A stretch of 64,000 nt of DNA from Burkholderia cenocepacia (GCF_014211915.1 NZ_CP060039.1:1674001-1738000), one strand, 5' to 3'. Shown: positions 33,175 to 40,933, numbered from the stretch's first letter. The notes: generated by a model from the letters alone, not told the origin. Made by a program: numbers and translations.

Positions 33175-34053
33175 ATGGATGTGATTCGACAAATCACGGG
33201 GGCCGCGACGCAGGCTGGCATTGCGACCGAGCGCGTGCGTCAGATGGTTCGCATATTCGACCGGAATCGTGCGGCAAGCATGGCGACGGTCGACGTGCTG
33301 CAGCGTCTCGCGACCGGCAATCTCAGCAGCGCGGCCGAGCTGCTCACGGGCGCGACGAGCGCGCTGTCGGTGGCGTCGGACCTGTTTCCACAGGTCGGCG
33401 CGATCATGCGCAGCTTCAACGCGACGCAGGCGTCGATCGGCTCGATTCTGAAGGCGGTCGACGGATCGAATTTCCCCCTTGTGCGGGCTGCCGCCGACAG
33501 CGTGAAGTCTGCATTGGGCGGAGCGTGGAATCAATTCAACGCGGCGGTCGGCCTGAAGGACTCGGCGGTGATGGACGTGATCAAGTCGACGGGCGTCGGC
33601 TCGATGCTGTCGGGGCTGGTCGACGGAGCGTCGTCGAGCACGCCGCACCTGATGACGATGACGACGGATGCCGGCGACGCGTTCCACTTCAATCTGTCGA
33701 CGGCCGCTCACGACAAGCTGCGACGCGCGACGCGGTATCGCGTCGCGTCTCAGGAGCGCCTGAATCGTCAGGAGGCGCTTCAGCCGGTCAGTGAAGGGGG
33801 CGAGACGATCACGCTGTCGGGCGTCGTGTTCCCGTCGCTTGGGGCAGGCACGAAGCAGATCAGCCGGCTGCGGGCGATCGGCGGCCGGATGAAGCCCGTA
33901 CAGCTCACGACGGGCGACGGCGAAGTGCTCGGCCGCTGGCTGTTGCAGGCGATCGAGGAGGAACAGGACGCGCTGCTCGCGGACGGCATGCCGCGCAAAC
34001 AAACATTCTCGGTGGAGTTCGGCCGCTATGGCGAAGACTTTAAGAACGTCTGA
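33175..34053 (+). CDS. Tail protein U with N-terminal extension
   Basis: A 292-aa protein whose C-terminal 120 residues match P2 gpU (GVVFPSLGAGTKQISRLRAIGG, then LGRWLLQAIEEEQDAL), a tail terminator. The N-terminal 170 residues are an additional helical region not found in the roughly 150-aa P2 protein. They could be a fused tail-tip or DNA-circularisation-like domain. It overlaps gpX. Confidence 0.82.
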   Translation: MDVIRQITGAATQAGIATERVRQMVRIFDRNRAASMATVDVLQRLATGNLSSAAELLTGATSALSVASDLFPQVGAIMRSFNATQASIGSILKAVDGSNFPLVRAAADSVKSALGGAWNQFNAAVGLKDSAVMDVIKSTGVGSMLSGLVDGASSSTPHLMTMTTDAGDAFHFNLSTAAHDKLRRATRYRVASQERLNRQEALQPVSEGGETITLSGVVFPSLGAGTKQISRLRAIGGRMKPVQLTTGDGEVLGRWLLQAIEEEQDALLADGMPRKQTFSVEFGRYGEDFKNV

Positions 34054-34234
34054 CGGCGACGTGCTCGACACGCTCTGCTATCGGTACTACGGGACGCTGC
34101 AGGGCACCGTCGAGGCCGTCTACGACGCGAATCCGGGGCTGGCGAATCGACCGCAGCCGTTCGCGTCTGGTGTCGAGATCGTGATGCCGGATCTCGATGC
34201 GCCGCGTGTCGAGTCGGTCCAGCTGTGGACATAG
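34028..34234 (+). CDS. Tail protein X (LysM-like)
   Basis: A 68-aa P2 gpX relative with a LysM-like fold (TSDGDVLDTLCYRYYG, then VYDANPGLANRPQPF and SGVEIVMPDL). It acts at the tail tip between U and D. It overlaps U by 26 bases. Confidence 0.92.
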   Translation: MAKTLRTSDGDVLDTLCYRYYGTLQGTVEAVYDANPGLANRPQPFASGVEIVMPDLDAPRVESVQLWT

Positions 34235-34243
34235 CGAGGCACG

Positions 34244-35293
34244 ATGGAAGCAATTTTTCAGGTGGTCGCGAACGGCGCGGATGTGACGAAGGTGATTCAG
34301 GACCGCGTGCTGGAGATCCGGGCGATCGACAAACCGGGTCTAGACGCAGATGAGTGCACGATCACGCTCGACGATCGTGACGGCCGTATCGAATTTCCTC
34401 CGAAGGGCGCGACGTTGAAGGTGTCGATCGGATGGGAGGGGCAGGGGCTGTCGATGCTCGGCGAGTATGCCGTCGACGAGGTCGGATTGCGCGGCCCGCC
34501 GGCCAGCGTCGTGATCCGTGGCAAGCCTGCGAACATGCGCGCGACGTCGAAGACGCAGCGATACGGGAGCTGGTCGAACGCGAAGCTGGCCGACATCGTC
34601 GGCGACGTCTCGCGTCGTAACAAGTGGTCGGCCGCGTGCGACGTCGACGTCGTCGTGCCGCGCATCGACCAGTTCGGCGAGAGCGATCTGCACTTCATCA
34701 CGCGCGTGGCTCGGCAGTACGGTGCGACGGCGACGGTCAAGGCCGGCAAGCTGATCGTCCTGCCGCGCGGGGGAGGCAAGAGCGCCAGCGGCAAGCCGCT
34801 GCCGATCGTCACGCTTACGCCGGGCGACCTGCTCGATTACGACATTAATTTCCCGGATCGCGCGAGCTTCGCGGCCGTGCGCACGAAGGTGCATGACCGC
34901 AAGACGGGGAAGAAGATCGACCTGACGATCCCGAACCCGGATGCGCCGCCAGGTGCGTCCGCGGTACATACCGAACGTCACGCGTTCGCCAGCCCGGAAG
35001 CGGCGAAGGCCGGGGCGACGTCGCGAATGGCGACGCTCAACCGGCACACGTCGACGAGCCGGCTGACGATGCGCGGTCGCGCAGATCTGTCGGCCGAGAA
35101 GACGATTGCGCTGCAGGGATTTAAGAAGGGCGTGGACGGCGAGTTTCTGATCGAGTCGGTCGAACACACGTTCGCGTCACGCGGGTGGATCACGGTGGTC
35201 ACATTGAATGGAGGGAACAAGGGGAAAGCGAAGGTCGGACACGGGAAGAAGAAGGGCAAGAAGATCGATCTGGTGGTGCCGGCGCCGAAATAA
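34244..35293 (+). CDS. Tail hub protein D (late control D family)
   Basis: A 349-aa P2 gpD relative, structurally the gp27-like hub that holds the gpV spike. Typical markers: ADECTITLDDRDGRIEFPPKG, GQGLSMLGEYAVDEV and ESDLHFITRVARQYGATATV. It has a Lys-rich C-terminal tail. It closes the tail module and is followed by a terminator. Confidence 0.93.
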   Translation: MEAIFQVVANGADVTKVIQDRVLEIRAIDKPGLDADECTITLDDRDGRIEFPPKGATLKVSIGWEGQGLSMLGEYAVDEVGLRGPPASVVIRGKPANMRATSKTQRYGSWSNAKLADIVGDVSRRNKWSAACDVDVVVPRIDQFGESDLHFITRVARQYGATATVKAGKLIVLPRGGGKSASGKPLPIVTLTPGDLLDYDINFPDRASFAAVRTKVHDRKTGKKIDLTIPNPDAPPGASAVHTERHAFASPEAAKAGATSRMATLNRHTSTSRLTMRGRADLSAEKTIALQGFKKGVDGEFLIESVEHTFASRGWITVVTLNGGNKGKAKVGHGKKKGKKIDLVVPAPK

Positions 35294-35312
35294 CGCCGCG
35301 CACTGTTATTCG

Positions 35313-35350
35313 AAGGCCGCTCACGGGCAACCGGAGCGGCCTTTCTTTTT
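35313..35350 (+). terminator. Terminator after the tail module
   Basis: AAGGCCGCTC/GAGCGGCCTT stem and T-rich tail between gpD and the lysis cassette. Confidence 0.85.
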
Positions 35351-35368
35351 ATCGGGCAAGGGGAACCG

Positions 35369-35653
35369 ATGCAAGACCATGAAAAGACGATTCTGGAGCT
35401 GATCATCATGGGCGGTTTGATTGGCATCGCCAAGGTGTTGGTGGGTAACGAACATTTGACGCTCCGGCTCGTTGCCGGCCGTGCCGTTTTGGGGTCGGCG
35501 ACGTCGATGGTGGCCGGGCTTGCGCTGCTGCAGATCCCGGATCTGCCGCCGATCGCGCTGCTCGGGCTCGGTAGTGCGCTCGGCATCGTCGGGTCGCAGT
35601 ACCTCGAAGTGCTGCTGCGGCGGCACGCGAAGCGTGTGTTTGGGGAGAAGTAA
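35369..35653 (+). CDS. Putative holin
   Basis: A 94-aa membrane protein with two to three hydrophobic segments (ELIIMGGLIGIAKVLVG, VLGSATSMVAGLALLQI, PPIALLGLGSALGIVG) and a basic C-terminus (LLRRHAKRVFGEK). Size, topology and position just before the endolysin identify it as a holin, probably LydA/holin_3 type. It forms the membrane lesion that times lysis. Confidence 0.85.
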   Translation: MQDHEKTILELIIMGGLIGIAKVLVGNEHLTLRLVAGRAVLGSATSMVAGLALLQIPDLPPIALLGLGSALGIVGSQYLEVLLRRHAKRVFGEK

Positions 35654-35655
35654 CG

Positions 35656-36150
35656 ATGGCTCGAATCAGTATTGCCGCCGCAGGCGGAAAGAACCGTGTG
35701 GCGTTTCTCGACACAGTCGCGGTGAGCGAGATCGGCGCGGCGTTGCTGGCGAAGTCGGACGACGGCTACAACGTGCTGGTCGGTTCGACCGCGTCGCGTC
35801 CGCTGCTGTTCTCCAGCTACGTGTCACATCCGAATGTGCTCAACCGGCAGATCCGTGTGCCGTCGACGGCGGCCGGCCGCTATCAGATCCTGACGCGCTG
35901 GTGGCGGATCTATCAGGCGCAGATGAAGCTGCCCGACTTCGGGCCGGTGTCGCAGGATCGGTACGCGCTGCAGCAGTTGCGCGAGCACGGCGCATTGCCG
36001 CTGATCGATGCCGGACGGTTTCGTGAAGCTATCGCCAAAGTGTCGAACGTATGGGCCAGTTTGCCGGGGGCCGGCTACGGTCAGCATGAGAACGACATTG
36101 AGCATTTGCTGGCCGCGTATCGCGCGGCCGGCGGGGAGGTGGTCGCATGA
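35656..36150 (+). CDS. Endolysin, lambda R-type lytic transglycosylase
   Basis: A 164-aa cell-wall lytic enzyme homologous to lambda gpR. The catalytic Glu sits in LDTVAVSEIG, and AAGRYQILTRWWRIYQAQ and NVWASLPGAGYGQHENDIEHL are near-identical to the lambda protein's core. There is no signal peptide, so it needs the holin. It starts two bases after the holin stop and overlaps Rz by four. Confidence 0.93.
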   Translation: MARISIAAAGGKNRVAFLDTVAVSEIGAALLAKSDDGYNVLVGSTASRPLLFSSYVSHPNVLNRQIRVPSTAAGRYQILTRWWRIYQAQMKLPDFGPVSQDRYALQQLREHGALPLIDAGRFREAIAKVSNVWASLPGAGYGQHENDIEHLLAAYRAAGGEVVA

Positions 36151-36641
36151 CATGGATCGATCCGCGTATCTGGCTGCTCGTCGTTGCCGGCGTCGTTGCC
36201 GGCTCGGCCTGCGGTTACTTCAAGGGACACCGTGACGCTGATCAATCCGCGAAGGTCGCGGATCAGGCGAGGCAGATCGATGACCTTCGGAACGAACGAA
36301 ACGAGATTCGCCGCCGGCTGGCGGCACAAGAGGGGATCGCAACCGATGCTGCAAAGAAACGTGATCAGGCGGTCGCTGATGCCGCTACTGCCGATGCTGC
36401 TGCTGACGGCCTGCGCAAGCAGGTCGCAGTGCTCGTTGCCGACGTCCGGCGTGCCAGCGCTTCGGCCGGAAGCCCGGCAGCCGGCGACGCCCTCGATCTG
36501 CTTGCCGACGTGTTCGGCCGGTCTGACGAGCGCGCGGGAGAGCTGGCGAAGATCGCTGACGAGCGGGGCATCGCCGGCCAGCAGTGCGAGCGCAGTTATG
36601 ACGCGTTGATCGGCGACGCGCAATCCAATCTGCCGCAGTAG
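36147..36641 (+). CDS. Inner-membrane spanin Rz
   Basis: A 164-aa i-spanin with an N-terminal membrane anchor (IWLLVVAGVVAGSACGYF) and a periplasmic coiled coil (RQIDDLRNERNEIRRRLAAQ). It pairs with the Rz1 lipoprotein encoded inside it to fuse inner and outer membranes in the last step of lysis. Confidence 0.88.
   Translation: MTWIDPRIWLLVVAGVVAGSACGYFKGHRDADQSAKVADQARQIDDLRNERNEIRRRLAAQEGIATDAAKKRDQAVADAATADAAADGLRKQVAVLVADVRRASASAGSPAAGDALDLLADVFGRSDERAGELAKIADERGIAGQQCERSYDALIGDAQSNLPQ
36346..36609 (+). CDS. Outer-membrane spanin Rz1 (nested in Rz)
   Basis: An 87-aa lipoprotein read in another frame wholly inside Rz. After MLQRNVIRRSLMPLLP it shows the lipobox LLLTAC followed by AS, then a Pro-rich mature part, as in classical Rz1. 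AGGGGA lies upstream of ATG at 36346. The frame is open further upstream to 36184, but the lipoprotein signal fixes the start. Confidence 0.82.
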   Translation: MLQRNVIRRSLMPLLPMLLLTACASRSQCSLPTSGVPALRPEARQPATPSICLPTCSAGLTSARESWRRSLTSGASPASSASAVMTR

Positions 36642-36678
36642 CGCGGCGATCGAGGCCGGGCGGTCTCGAAAGAAACAG

Positions 36679-36723
36679 GGCGACCGAGGAGCGTGCAGGA
36701 ACACGCTTCCCGGTCGCCTTTCC
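36679..36723 (+). terminator. Terminator after the lysis cassette
   Basis: Outer stem GGCGACCG/CGGTCGCC enclosing a second AGCGTG/CACGCT hairpin, followed by TTTCC. End of the late operon. Confidence 0.7.
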
Positions 36724-36811
36724 ACTGTCTACGCCAGTGAATCGGCCAAGGCCCTGCTACCTACCGGTAGGCGGGCCGGATTCTACACCAAGTTTTAAAA
36801 CGGCTTTCACA

Positions 36812-37600
36812 ATGGCAAATCCCATTATTCCTTGGATCGGCGGCAAGCGCCGTCTTGCAGACCATCTCATCCCGCGTTTCCCGGCGCACGACTGCTATGT
36901 CGAAGTGTTCGCGGGCGGGGCTGCGCTGTATTTTCTCCGACCGCCAGCCAAGGTCGAGGTCATCAACGACGTGAACGGCGAACTGATCAACCTGTATCGC
37001 GTCGTGCAGCATCACCTGGAGGAATTTGTGCGTCAGTTCAAGTGGGCGTTGACGAGTCGGCAGGTGTTCGAATGGCTGAAGCAGACGATCCCGGAAACCC
37101 TCACCGATATCCAGCGTGCTGCGCGGTTCTACTACCTACAGAAAAGTTGCTTTGGCGGGAAGCTGGAAGGGCAAACGTTCGGAACGCGAACCGAACATCC
37201 GCCGGGACTGAACCTGCTGCGGCTTGAGGAAGAATTGTCAGCGGCCCACTTGCGGCTTGCGAACGCGTATATCGAGCGGCTGGATTGGGCTGCCTGCATT
37301 GATCGGTACGACCGCCCGCATACGCTGTTCTACCTGGACCCGCCGTATTACGAGACGGAAGGGTACGGCGTGGCGTTTCCGGTCAGCGAGTACGAGAAGA
37401 TGGCGCAGCGCCTGCGGTCGATCAAAGGGCGTGCGATCGTGAGCCTCAATGACCATCCCGACATTCGGCGCGTGTTCGACGGCTTTCACATCGAGACCGT
37501 GCCGATTCAATACACGGTCGGCGGTGGGAGGGGCGTCGAGCGAAACGAGCTGATCATTTTCAGTTGGGACGACGCGGCGCAGCCCGTCGGACTGTTCTAG
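36812..37600 (+). CDS. Dam-like DNA adenine N6-methyltransferase
   Basis: A 262-aa D12-class methyltransferase. Motif I-like PWIGGKRRLADHL, EVFAGGAALYFL as the SAM site, and catalytic DPPY in FYLDPPYYETEG. ATG at 36812 gives the usual N-terminus; the frame open to a GTG at 36737 is less likely. No partner endonuclease is nearby, so it is an orphan methylase, possibly protecting phage DNA from host restriction or affecting packaging and expression. GATC specificity is a guess. Confidence 0.9.
   Translation: MANPIIPWIGGKRRLADHLIPRFPAHDCYVEVFAGGAALYFLRPPAKVEVINDVNGELINLYRVVQHHLEEFVRQFKWALTSRQVFEWLKQTIPETLTDIQRAARFYYLQKSCFGGKLEGQTFGTRTEHPPGLNLLRLEEELSAAHLRLANAYIERLDWAACIDRYDRPHTLFYLDPPYYETEGYGVAFPVSEYEKMAQRLRSIKGRAIVSLNDHPDIRRVFDGFHIETVPIQYTVGGGRGVERNELIIFSWDDAAQPVGLF
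37142..37154. repeat. 13-bp dispersed palindrome, site 12
   Basis: AAAAGTTGCTTTG, 12 of 13, inside the methyltransferase gene (encodes KSCFG). Confidence 0.65.
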
Positions 37601-37612
37601 GACAGGCGGTCT

Positions 37613-37633
37613 GTGGGGCAGGCGCCCCACTTT
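37613..37633. terminator. Terminator between convergent methylase and toxin cassette
   Basis: GTGGGGC/GCCCCAC stem with an AGGC loop, T-rich on the plus side, between the methylase stop and the end of the leftward T6SS cassette. Confidence 0.65.
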
Positions 37634-37635
37634 CC

Positions 37636-38349
37636 TCAGATACCCGCGTAGTTCGGCACTAGATCCTGATCAACGAGGCGGATCTCGATTCGATTTGCGA
37701 CTTCGACGTGCTCGGGATTCTCGATGGAGAACGGGCCGTCGATCACACTGACGATGATGGTGCCGGTTTGCTTTCCGGAAGAGGGGACCGGGATGAGGCC
37801 GCGTGCTTCCGGCACCTGTTGTTGCGTGATGATCTTCGGTAAGTACAGCATCCAGCCGACGCCGGGCTTGTCGTCGAAGACCTGCTTGTCGACGTAACCT
37901 TGAGGCTCGACTGTTACGTATGCCGGCGCGGTGTGCTGGACAATAGATTCGACGATCGCAATGGCTTGTTCTTCCGAAAGCAATCGTTCGTCATTGAAGT
38001 CCGCTTCGATTTTCTTCGGGCGCTCTTTCGTTGCGACGAGATACGTCAATGTTGCGCCAGTCCGTTGGTCATCGCCGCCATCCCACAGTGAAATAATCTG
38101 CGGCCGATGTTCCGCGCCTTCGAACTCGGTACGCAACACTGCCAGCGCAGCGGCAGTCGGCTTCCAGTCCTCAAATGCAGGATATAGACGGGCTTCCTCT
38201 TTCGACTCGCCTGTCAGGAACCATTGGGAGAGCTGCGGCGCGTGAGCGTGTATTGCCTGCGCGACCGACCCGAGCTGTTCAAAGACGACGGGCAGGTCGG
38301 ATGCATCATGCTGCGGATCTCTGAAGCGGGAGGTGATTTTCATATTCAA
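37636..38349 (-). CDS. Immunity protein, Imm52 family (TsiT-like)
   Basis: A 237-aa cytoplasmic immunity protein for the upstream nuclease toxin. The layout fits Imm52: LSQWFLTGESKEEARLYPAF near residue 45, then the RPQIISLWDG strand. The start overlaps the toxin stop by four bases (ATGA), assuring co-production. Last gene of the five-gene leftward cassette. Family assignment rests on the partner toxin as well as sequence. Confidence 0.8.
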   Translation of the reverse strand: MNMKITSRFRDPQHDASDLPVVFEQLGSVAQAIHAHAPQLSQWFLTGESKEEARLYPAFEDWKPTAAALAVLRTEFEGAEHRPQIISLWDGGDDQRTGATLTYLVATKERPKKIEADFNDERLLSEEQAIAIVESIVQHTAPAYVTVEPQGYVDKQVFDDKPGVGWMLYLPKIITQQQVPEARGLIPVPSSGKQTGTIIVSVIDGPFSIENPEHVEVANRIEIRLVDQDLVPNYAGI

Positions 38350-38948
38350 CCAGTGACAACGTAGGGAATCCCGTTTTCTGCGAGAGTTGTGCGGAAGTAG
38401 GACATCGTTAGCGGAGTCTGAAAATAGTACTGGAGTTTGGTCGGCGGGTTGGCATGGACCTTCATTGCTCGCTCTTCGATTTCCACCGTGATTTTAGAAA
38501 ACCCCTTGAACCACGTGATGGGCTTCTTCGTCTCGCGGTCGAAGAATTGGTCATAGTCCCCCTTCGCTTCCTGCAGGAGGCATGCCGGTTGTTGGAATCC
38601 ATCAAAGTCGGTGCCGTTCCATGCCCATTCCTCGCTCCATCCTTCCTCGACGCTGTATGGCCGTCCCGTGATTCGTCCTTGATACTCACGAGGCCCGCGA
38701 TTCATGTGGTAACGGCGTCGGGCCGGAGCACCGCCCAATTCAGGCGGGCATTGCTGGCATTTTTCACCAGTACGAGGCACTGCGCGGACGTCTGGCGTCG
38801 CCTTGCTTTCGTCCTTCGGCGTGTCACCCGACAGACTCCCCGTTCCCGCCACTGCTGCCCCGCCCAACAAGGCGACGCCAGCGCGTGCCAATAGCGGCCC
38901 AAGCTCCACTGCTGCCGCTTCGATTATCGGTGCCACGAACCCCGCCAT
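38346..38948 (-). CDS. T6SS nuclease effector, Tox-REase-5 domain (TseT-like)
   Basis: A 200-aa toxin. The N-terminal 40 residues are hydrophobic and Ala/Gly-rich. The C-terminal Tox-REase-5 domain starts at CQQCPPE and continues GPREYQGRITG, WAWNGTDFDGF and CLLQEAKGDYDQFFD, giving a D...ExK restriction-endonuclease-type active site. It should cut DNA in competitors after delivery. GGAG lies eight bases before ATG. It overlaps the co-chaperone gene by 125 bases and is coupled to the immunity gene. Confidence 0.88.
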   Translation of the reverse strand: MAGFVAPIIEAAAVELGPLLARAGVALLGGAAVAGTGSLSGDTPKDESKATPDVRAVPRTGEKCQQCPPELGGAPARRRYHMNRGPREYQGRITGRPYSVEEGWSEEWAWNGTDFDGFQQPACLLQEAKGDYDQFFDRETKKPITWFKGFSKITVEIEERAMKVHANPPTKLQYYFQTPLTMSYFRTTLAENGIPYVVTG

Positions 38949-39303
38949 CTATTGATCTCCTATCGTATTCCGGATGTTCGATGCGCCACTTGATGACGCG
39001 GAAATAGTCGTGAAAGCGTTCGTCGGCAGATCGGCCGGGCCGGGTTATCCATGCGCGCGTGGCCGGCTTTTCGTAAAACTTCGGAGCGTATGCCTCGATT
39101 CGAAGGAACGCTGCCATGTTCTCGTCGGACTGAATACCCAACCGTCGAGCAGCAACGTATGCGTTCCATAGACGCGTTGACAGAGTGCTGTCGTCGGCAA
39201 GTTTGGGATCGGCTTTGACGAGATCCTGCCTAACGCGCTCGACGTATCCGCGCGCGTCGATCTCGGCAAGGCCCGCGACCTGTTCGCTTGTCAGCTCAAG
39301 CAT
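38824..39303 (-). CDS. Putative effector co-chaperone (co-TecT-like by position)
   Basis: A 159-aa protein. The start at 39303 (MLELTSEQVAGLAEIDARGY) is chosen for AGGGGAG upstream. The first 120 residues are helical and protein-like (STRLWNAYVAARRLGIQSDE, then FHDYFRVIKWRIEHPEYD). The last 40, Gly/Ser/Arg-rich, are encoded inside the toxin gene and may be dispensable. It occupies the slot between DUF4123 chaperone and toxin, held by co-TecT in the Pseudomonas aeruginosa PAAR4 locus. Confidence 0.72.
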   Translation of the reverse strand: MLELTSEQVAGLAEIDARGYVERVRQDLVKADPKLADDSTLSTRLWNAYVAARRLGIQSDENMAAFLRIEAYAPKFYEKPATRAWITRPGRSADERFHDYFRVIKWRIEHPEYDRRSIDGGVRGTDNRSGSSGAWAAIGTRWRRLVGRGSSGGNGESVG

Positions 39304-39799
39304 GCGGGTGTACTCCCCTGAGTTTTCCATTCACTTCGACGAGCCAGTCGAATGTCGGCACGAAGAATTGCATGCGCTGCGTGAATTCCATCAGCGACGC
39401 CATGTCGGTCATGATGCGGGCATCGTAGAAGCGGAGGAGGGCGGTGTGTCCATCCGGCAAGCGTACGTCGAGGCGGCTGCGCAGCTCGTCAGCGAGTGAT
39501 TCGATCGGATATGCGCTGATCAGCCAAGACACGCCGGTGGAGCTGCTGGCCATTGTGGAGAGCGTTCGCCGGATATTGTCAGCCGCAGCCTCGTACGCGA
39601 AAAGCCACGGCCCAGCGTCTGCGAGTGACGCGTCCTGCGTGCCGTCGAATACCGCTATGGCCGACTGCGATCGTTGGGGCGATGAACCGCCGGCCGCATC
39701 AGCGTAGAGAAGGCCGTCGACAAGCGCGTACAGATGCACCTGCATGGTCAACTGCTGTTGACGCCTGAAGAAGAAAGCCTCGATCGAATTTTCGGTCAT
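39296..39799 (-). CDS. DUF4123 effector chaperone (TecT-like)
   Basis: A 167-aa DUF4123 adaptor that loads a T6SS effector on its PAAR or VgrG carrier. Recognisable parts: MQVHLYALVDGLLYADA, GPWLFAYE and LLRFYDARIMTDMASL with the FYDPRVL-like motif of the family. It begins three bases after the PAAR stop and overlaps the co-chaperone by eight. Confidence 0.88.
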   Translation of the reverse strand: MTENSIEAFFFRRQQQLTMQVHLYALVDGLLYADAAGGSSPQRSQSAIAVFDGTQDASLADAGPWLFAYEAAADNIRRTLSTMASSSTGVSWLISAYPIESLADELRSRLDVRLPDGHTALLRFYDARIMTDMASLMEFTQRMQFFVPTFDWLVEVNGKLRGVHPHA

Positions 39800-39802
39800 A
39801 GA

Positions 39803-40216
39803 CTACCCGCGCGCGATCATCGTCGCGGCATTCTCGGCCGCAGCTTTCAGGCATTCGAGACAGAGCGTCGGCGAGGGAGCGAGCGCAGCGGCAGTCGTTG
39901 CGATGGCGGCACTTGCGCCTCCAGTCGTCGCTGTGCCCGATCCGACGTCGTCGAACGTTGCTGACGACTGCGATGCGATCAGCGTCGCGCCGCACGCGGT
40001 TTTCATACCCTCGACGGCGGTTTCTCGTCCGTCGAACGTGTGCGAGTATTGCCGTCCGGTGGGAAGGATCGGAAAGATCCCCTTGCACTGCGGGCAAAGT
40101 ACCTTGTGTCCGACGCCGGCAATGGGCTTTCCCTCAATTGTCGCGGTCGCGCTGCCCTCCTGCACGCGGCCGCCATGCGTCGTCGTGTCGCCGACGCAGA
40201 TCATGGCTCGGGCCAT
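39803..40216 (-). CDS. PAAR-domain spike tip protein
   Basis: A 137-aa PAAR protein that sharpens the T6SS VgrG spike and carries the effector. ICVGDTTTHGGRVQEGSATA and KPIAGVGHKVLCPQCKG are the metal-binding PAAR core. The C-terminal CLECLKAAAENAAT segment is helical. First gene of the leftward cassette. No VgrG or T6SS structural gene is present in the window, so it would use the host's apparatus. Confidence 0.92.
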   Translation of the reverse strand: MARAMICVGDTTTHGGRVQEGSATATIEGKPIAGVGHKVLCPQCKGIFPILPTGRQYSHTFDGRETAVEGMKTACGATLIASQSSATFDDVGSGTATTGGASAAIATTAAALAPSPTLCLECLKAAAENAATMIARG

Positions 40217-40306
40217 ATGTTCTCTCGTAGGTGTGGTTTTCGTATGAATTTACCATTTCCGGGAGAACGTCTGATGATTGGCTAGATCGCCCTCAATCAA
40301 CTACGG

Positions 40307-40933
40307 TCAATCGAAGCGAGCGCCGTCGATCATGCGCCGGAGCTGGTCGAGCGCGAACGAATCGGGATAGCCGTTCTTCTTCAGCTCCAGTTCGGCCGCG
40401 CAGACCATTTTCTCCATGAGCCGCAGTGTTCGGCGGACGTGCACAACTTCCAGCACGAAACGCTGTTCGAGAGTCGGCAGCTTGTTTTTCTTGAACGGGG
40501 TCGCGCTCCACGCGTCGCGTAGCTCGGCCCATGTCAGCCGCTGAAACTCTGGCAGCTTTGTCGCCTTGTCGGAACCCGGATCTGGCTCACCTGGCGTGTC
40601 GTACAGCCTGCGCCTCATCTCTTCGCGTGCACGCCACTCGTCAGAGAACGGCGCGACCGGCGCACGTGCGTTGCCTATTCGGCCAGCTCGCGTAATCTCT
40701 TTGTCGATCTTGGTCGACAAGCGCCGCAGCGGAGCCGCGTATTTCAACGTGTCCGCTTGTTCTAGGTACGCGATCATGCGCTTGGCATCGTCCGTGAGCG
40801 AATCCATTTCCCTCAGCGTAATCCGCAGGTGCAGCACCTCCAGAATCAGGCGATGAACCTCGGCGTAGGTGCACGTGTTCCACCATTTCGACAACTCGTC
40901 GAAGCGCGGCGGACTAAATGGGGGCAATATCAT
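40307..40933 (-). CDS. SOS-box-controlled hypothetical protein (208 aa)
   Basis: A helical protein without a recognised family. Two segments resemble each other (YAEVHRLILEVLHLRITLRE and LEQRFVLEVVHVRRTLRLME), suggesting an internal duplication. The ATG at 40933 lies 15 bases from a CTGT-N8-ACAG LexA box, so it should be repressed by host LexA and induced by DNA damage. At the prophage right end this recalls the LexA-controlled antirepressor tum of coliphage 186 by logic, not by sequence. Confidence 0.65.
   Translation of the reverse strand: MILPPFSPPRFDELSKWWNTCTYAEVHRLILEVLHLRITLREMDSLTDDAKRMIAYLEQADTLKYAAPLRRLSTKIDKEITRAGRIGNARAPVAPFSDEWRAREEMRRRLYDTPGEPDPGSDKATKLPEFQRLTWAELRDAWSATPFKKNKLPTLEQRFVLEVVHVRRTLRLMEKMVCAAELELKKNGYPDSFALDQLRRMIDGARFD

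Noticed and set aside
30736..34071. 1111-aa minus-strand open frame across the tape measure and gpU genes
   Set aside because: Arg/His-rich antisense shadow typical of high-GC genes; no ribosome site and no domain.
36184..36345. Upstream part of the frame containing Rz1
   Set aside because: The lipoprotein signal needs a start at 36346; the upstream part is an Arg-rich shadow of Rz.
40095..40107. Additional copy of the dispersed palindrome in the PAAR gene
   Set aside because: CAAAGTACCTTGT matches the consensus at only 10 of 13 positions and breaks the right arm.
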